A stretch of 9,356 bases of DNA, taken from assembly GCA_031276375.1 (NCBI GenBank), contig JAISNE010000205.1:1-9356 (forward strand), given 5' to 3'. This DNA comes from Accumulibacter sp. (lineage in GTDB: Bacteria > Pseudomonadota > Gammaproteobacteria > Burkholderiales > Rhodocyclaceae). The notes under the pieces are model-generated. The model had not been told where the DNA came from. It worked only from the letters and a program-made list of their open reading frames with translations, and did no database searches. Numbering within the stretch: the stretch's first letter is position 1; every line of letters begins with the position of its first letter. The translations under genes were made by a program, and so were the position numbers. This document shows, piece by piece, positions 6,929 to 9,356 of this stretch.

Positions 6929-8422
6929 TCATACCCGGATGCGGGCGAAGTTGCGCTCGCTTGCGTCGATGCCGAACAGGGTGTCCCCGCCGGCGGCGAG
7001 GTAGGGACGGTCGCCGTCGCGGATGCCCAGGTACGCTTTCATGCTGGCCGCCGCCCGCCGCCCGGCGCCCATGGCCTCGATCACCGTGGCGGCGCCGGTG
7101 ACGATGTCGCCGCCGGCGAAAACGCCGGCCAGCGAGGTGGCCAGGCGCTCGTCGGTGTCGATGTAGCCCCGTTTGTTCAGGCGCAGGCCGGAGGTCTGGC
7201 CCATGATCGGGTTGGCGTTGGTGCCGATGGCGTAAACCACCAGGTCGCATTCGAAGTCGAATTCGCTGCCGGCGACGGGCACCGGACGGCGGCGGCCGGA
7301 AGCGTCCGGCTCGCCCAGCTCCATGCGCACGCAGCGCAGGCCCTTGACTCCGCCGTGGCCGTCGTCGAGCACGGCCACCGGGTTGGTCAGCCAGTGGAAT
7401 TCGACGCCTTCCTCCCCGGCGTGGTGGATTTCCTCGGCGCGCGCCGGGGCTTCCTTGCTCGATCGGCGGTAGATGCAATAGACCTTTTCCGCGCCCAGGC
7501 GCAGCGAGACGCGCATGGCGTCCATCGCCGTGTTGCCGGCGCCGACGACCGCGACGCGCCGGCCAATCGGCTGCGGCGTGTCGAACTTCGGGAAGTCCCT
7601 GGCGCGCATCAGGTTGCAGCGCGTGAGCAGTTCGTTGGCGGAAAGGACGCCGTTCAGGGAGTCGCCCGGGATGCCCAGCATCGTCGGGTAGCCGGCGCCG
7701 ACGCCGACGAAGACCGCGTCGTAGCCCATCTCGGTAATCATCTGTTCGAGCGTGAACAGCCGGCCAACCAGGGTGTTGCATTCAAACTTGACGCCGAGTT
7801 TCTTCAGCTTGCCAAGTTCGGCGTCGATCACCGGGTTGGGCAGGCGAAAATCGGGAATGCCGTACTTCAGCACGCCGCCGGCCTGGTGAAAGGCTTCATA
7901 GACCGTGACTTCGCAGCCGGCCTTGGCCATGTCGGCGGCGCAGGCCATGCCGGCCGGCCCGGAACCGACGATGCCGACCTTGAAGCCGTTCGGCTCGATG
8001 TAGGGGATGTTGACCCAGCCTTCCCGGATCGCCGTGTCGCCGACGAAACGTTCGAGCCGGCCGATGGCGACGGATTCCAGCGTCTGGCCGACGGTGCATT
8101 GGCCTTCGCACTGGTTTTCCTGCGGACAGACGCGGCCGCAGATGGCCGGCAGCAGGCTGGTCGCGGTCAGGATATCGTACGCGCCGCGCAGATCCTTTTC
8201 GTTGATCTTGCGGATGAATCCCGGAATGTCGATGCCCACCGGACAGCCCGACACGCAGGGCTGGTCGGGACAGAGCAGGCAGCGTTCGGATTCGCGCATC
8301 GCGTCGTCCGGATGGTAGCCGCAGGCCACTTCCTCGAAATTTTTCGCGCGCGCGGCCGGGTCCTGCTCGCGCATGGGCGTCCGCTCCTGCGGGATGCTTC
8401 GTATCGTTCTTTTCTTCGCCAT
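6929..8422 (-). CDS. nfnB: NADPH-dependent glutamate synthase small chain-like FAD/[4Fe-4S] oxidoreductase, NfnB/SudA type
   Basis: The 497-residue length and motif order are those of NfnB/SudA. An N-terminal domain carries cysteines for two [4Fe-4S] clusters: CLLCPDQPCVSGC (Cys48, 51, 56, 60) and CGRVCPQENQCEGQC (Cys95, 99, 105, 109). A first Rossmann motif for FAD, VGIVGSGPAG (149-158), is followed by one for NADP(H), VAVVGAGNTAMD (290-301), with YRR (318-320), and then a C-terminal FAD motif with AGGDIVTGAATVIEAM. No GltB large subunit is present, and the partner at 8463-9347 is an NfnA type, so glutamate synthesis is unlikely. Expected role: ferredoxin/NADH:NADP+ electron transfer in the cytoplasm. 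The start is uncertain: ATG 8422 follows a 40-base gap with no good ribosome site, while the in-frame ATG at 8374 has AGGAG nine bases upstream. The longer form is kept because the extra residues look family-like. Confidence 0.9.
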   Translation of the reverse strand: MAKKRTIRSIPQERTPMREQDPAARAKNFEEVACGYHPDDAMRESERCLLCPDQPCVSGCPVGIDIPGFIRKINEKDLRGAYDILTATSLLPAICGRVCPQENQCEGQCTVGQTLESVAIGRLERFVGDTAIREGWVNIPYIEPNGFKVGIVGSGPAGMACAADMAKAGCEVTVYEAFHQAGGVLKYGIPDFRLPNPVIDAELGKLKKLGVKFECNTLVGRLFTLEQMITEMGYDAVFVGVGAGYPTMLGIPGDSLNGVLSANELLTRCNLMRARDFPKFDTPQPIGRRVAVVGAGNTAMDAMRVSLRLGAEKVYCIYRRSSKEAPARAEEIHHAGEEGVEFHWLTNPVAVLDDGHGGVKGLRCVRMELGEPDASGRRRPVPVAGSEFDFECDLVVYAIGTNANPIMGQTSGLRLNKRGYIDTDERLATSLAGVFAGGDIVTGAATVIEAMGAGRRAAASMKAYLGIRDGDRPYLAAGGDTLFGIDASERNFARIRV

Positions 8423-8462
8423 GAGTGATTACCGTGTACTGAGCTGATACGTTGAGAAATAC

Positions 8463-9347
8463 CTACCTGCCGGCCGCCGCGCCGGCCGCCTTGTCGATCG
8501 AATTCCGCATCCGGCAGCCCTTTTCCCAGTGATCGAGCGCCAGGCGTTCTTCCTTGGCGTGGCGGCGCAGGCGCATCATCAGATCGTCGAAATCGACGAG
8601 GTGGCCGTCGAAATCCGGGCCGTCGACGCAGGCGAACTTGACTTCGTTGCCCACCTTCACGCGGCATCCGCCGCACATCCCGGTGCCGTCGACCATGATC
8701 GGATTCAGGCTGACCATGGTCTTGATCTTGTACGGGCGGGTTGTCTCGGCGCAGCTTTTCATCATGATCGGCGGGCCGATGGCGATGACTTCATCGACGT
8801 CGGGATGCTTCTTCAGCGCCTGTTCGATGCCGGCGGTCACGCGCCCGTGCAGCCCAACCGTGCCGTCGTCGCTGCAAAGGATCAGTTCGTCGCAGATCGC
8901 GTTGAACTTGTCTTCCCAGAACACCAGTTCCTTGGTGCGGAAACCGATCACGCCGATCACGAAGGCGCCGCCTTCCTTGAGCGCGCGGGCTTGCGGATAG
9001 ACCGGGGCGACGCCCAGGCCGCCGCCGACGCAAATGATCTTCCGGGCGTGCGAGGGAGGCGTGGGAATGCCCATCGGCCCGACCAGTCCGTACAGGGACG
9101 CGCCGACCTTGCATTCCTGCTGCATTTGCCGGGTCGTCTTGCCGACGGCCTGGACGACCAGGGTGATGGTGCCCTTTTCCCGGTCGAAATCGGCAATGGT
9201 CAGCGGCACCCGCTCGCCGTGCTCGCTGAGCATCACCACCACGAACTGTCCCGGTTTGGCCGCCTTGGCCATCAGCGGATGGCGGACCTCCAGGAGATAG
9301 GTGACGTCGGAAAAATCCTCGCGTTTTACGATTTCATAATTTGACAT
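8463..9347 (-). CDS. nfnA: ferredoxin-NADP reductase-like FAD/[2Fe-2S] subunit, NfnA/SudB type
   Basis: The 294 residues fit a PyrK/FNR-like subunit. An FAD-binding beta-barrel contains ERVPLTI (45-51), the NAD(H)-binding fold opens with CVGGGLGVAP (106-115), and a C-terminal [2Fe-2S] loop reads VDGTGMCGGCRV with FACVDGP (Cys225, 228, 240). In the characterised Thermotoga NfnA the cluster is held by three Cys and one Asp; Asp220 in the same loop here fits that. With NfnB, next in the operon, it would form either the flavin-based bifurcating NADH-dependent reduced ferredoxin:NADP+ oxidoreductase or the related SudAB enzyme; sequence does not separate these. The last about 15 residues (AAGAAAGR end) are low-complexity. 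The ATG at 9347 is nine bases from the window edge, so its ribosome site and any promoter cannot be judged. Confidence 0.88.
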   Translation of the reverse strand: MSNYEIVKREDFSDVTYLLEVRHPLMAKAAKPGQFVVVMLSEHGERVPLTIADFDREKGTITLVVQAVGKTTRQMQQECKVGASLYGLVGPMGIPTPPSHARKIICVGGGLGVAPVYPQARALKEGGAFVIGVIGFRTKELVFWEDKFNAICDELILCSDDGTVGLHGRVTAGIEQALKKHPDVDEVIAIGPPIMMKSCAETTRPYKIKTMVSLNPIMVDGTGMCGGCRVKVGNEVKFACVDGPDFDGHLVDFDDLMMRLRRHAKEERLALDHWEKGCRMRNSIDKAAGAAAGR

Positions 9348-9356
9348 GGGCCGTGC

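Noticed and set aside
6929..8422. Glutamate synthase small subunit (gltD) as a true nitrogen-assimilation gene
   Set aside because: No large subunit adjoins it, and the partner gene is an NfnA-type [2Fe-2S] flavoprotein, so the Nfn/Sud assignment fits better.
6926..8428. 500-codon plus-strand open frame opposite nfnB
   Set aside because: Antisense shadow of a gene with eight ordered cluster cysteines and two Rossmann motifs.
8423..8462. Internal promoter in the nfnA-nfnB gap
   Set aside because: Only 40 bases long, and I could not see a convincing -35/-10 pair.

Overview
The window reads as chromosome of a GC-rich betaproteobacterium. Codon use, the KorAB plus NfnAB-type gene set and the style of the glycosyltransferase-like tail fit the Rhodocyclales (Azoarcus, Thauera, Dechloromonas, Accumulibacter relatives). 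That placement is inference from resemblance; no rRNA or other marker gene is present.

Layout. (1) Bases 1 to about 1205, plus strand: the C-terminal part of a larger, probably membrane-anchored glycosyltransferase-like protein that enters from the left edge. Its first 480 bases are visibly AT-richer than the rest. It ends in a 375-base module present in two full tandem copies plus the first few bases of a third. (2) Bases 1206 to 1693: no intact gene. It holds the stub of the third repeat, a frameshifted 5' fragment of an IS1-type transposase on the minus strand, a possible plus-strand hairpin, and a clear rho-independent terminator serving the minus-strand operon. (3) Bases 1694 to 9347, minus strand: five tightly spaced genes, read right to left as nfnA/sudB-like, nfnB/sudA-like, korA-like, korB-like, and a 732-codon gene for an unusual protein with a C-terminal single-cluster ferredoxin domain. 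The start of the operon and its promoter lie beyond the right edge.

How the operon fits together. KorA (fused gamma-alpha) and KorB (TPP and [4Fe-4S]) form a CoA-dependent 2-oxoacid:ferredoxin oxidoreductase, most plausibly acting on 2-oxoglutarate. NfnA and NfnB form a flavin/iron-sulfur pyridine nucleotide:ferredoxin oxidoreductase. The last gene carries its own [4Fe-4S] domain and could be a dedicated electron carrier or adaptor. The inferred module moves electrons between 2-oxoacid oxidation, ferredoxin and NAD(P)H. In anaerobic aromatic-degrading betaproteobacteria KorAB-type enzymes are known to feed low-potential electrons to benzoyl-CoA reductase, but nothing in this window shows aromatic degradation.

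Best leads: the 732-aa ferredoxin-tailed protein; the in-frame TGA that separates it from a 31-codon leader coupled to korB; and the tandem repeat whose two copies differ by 30 substitutions, 29 of them transitions by hand count. I saw no CRISPR array, tRNA, rRNA, integrase or attachment site.
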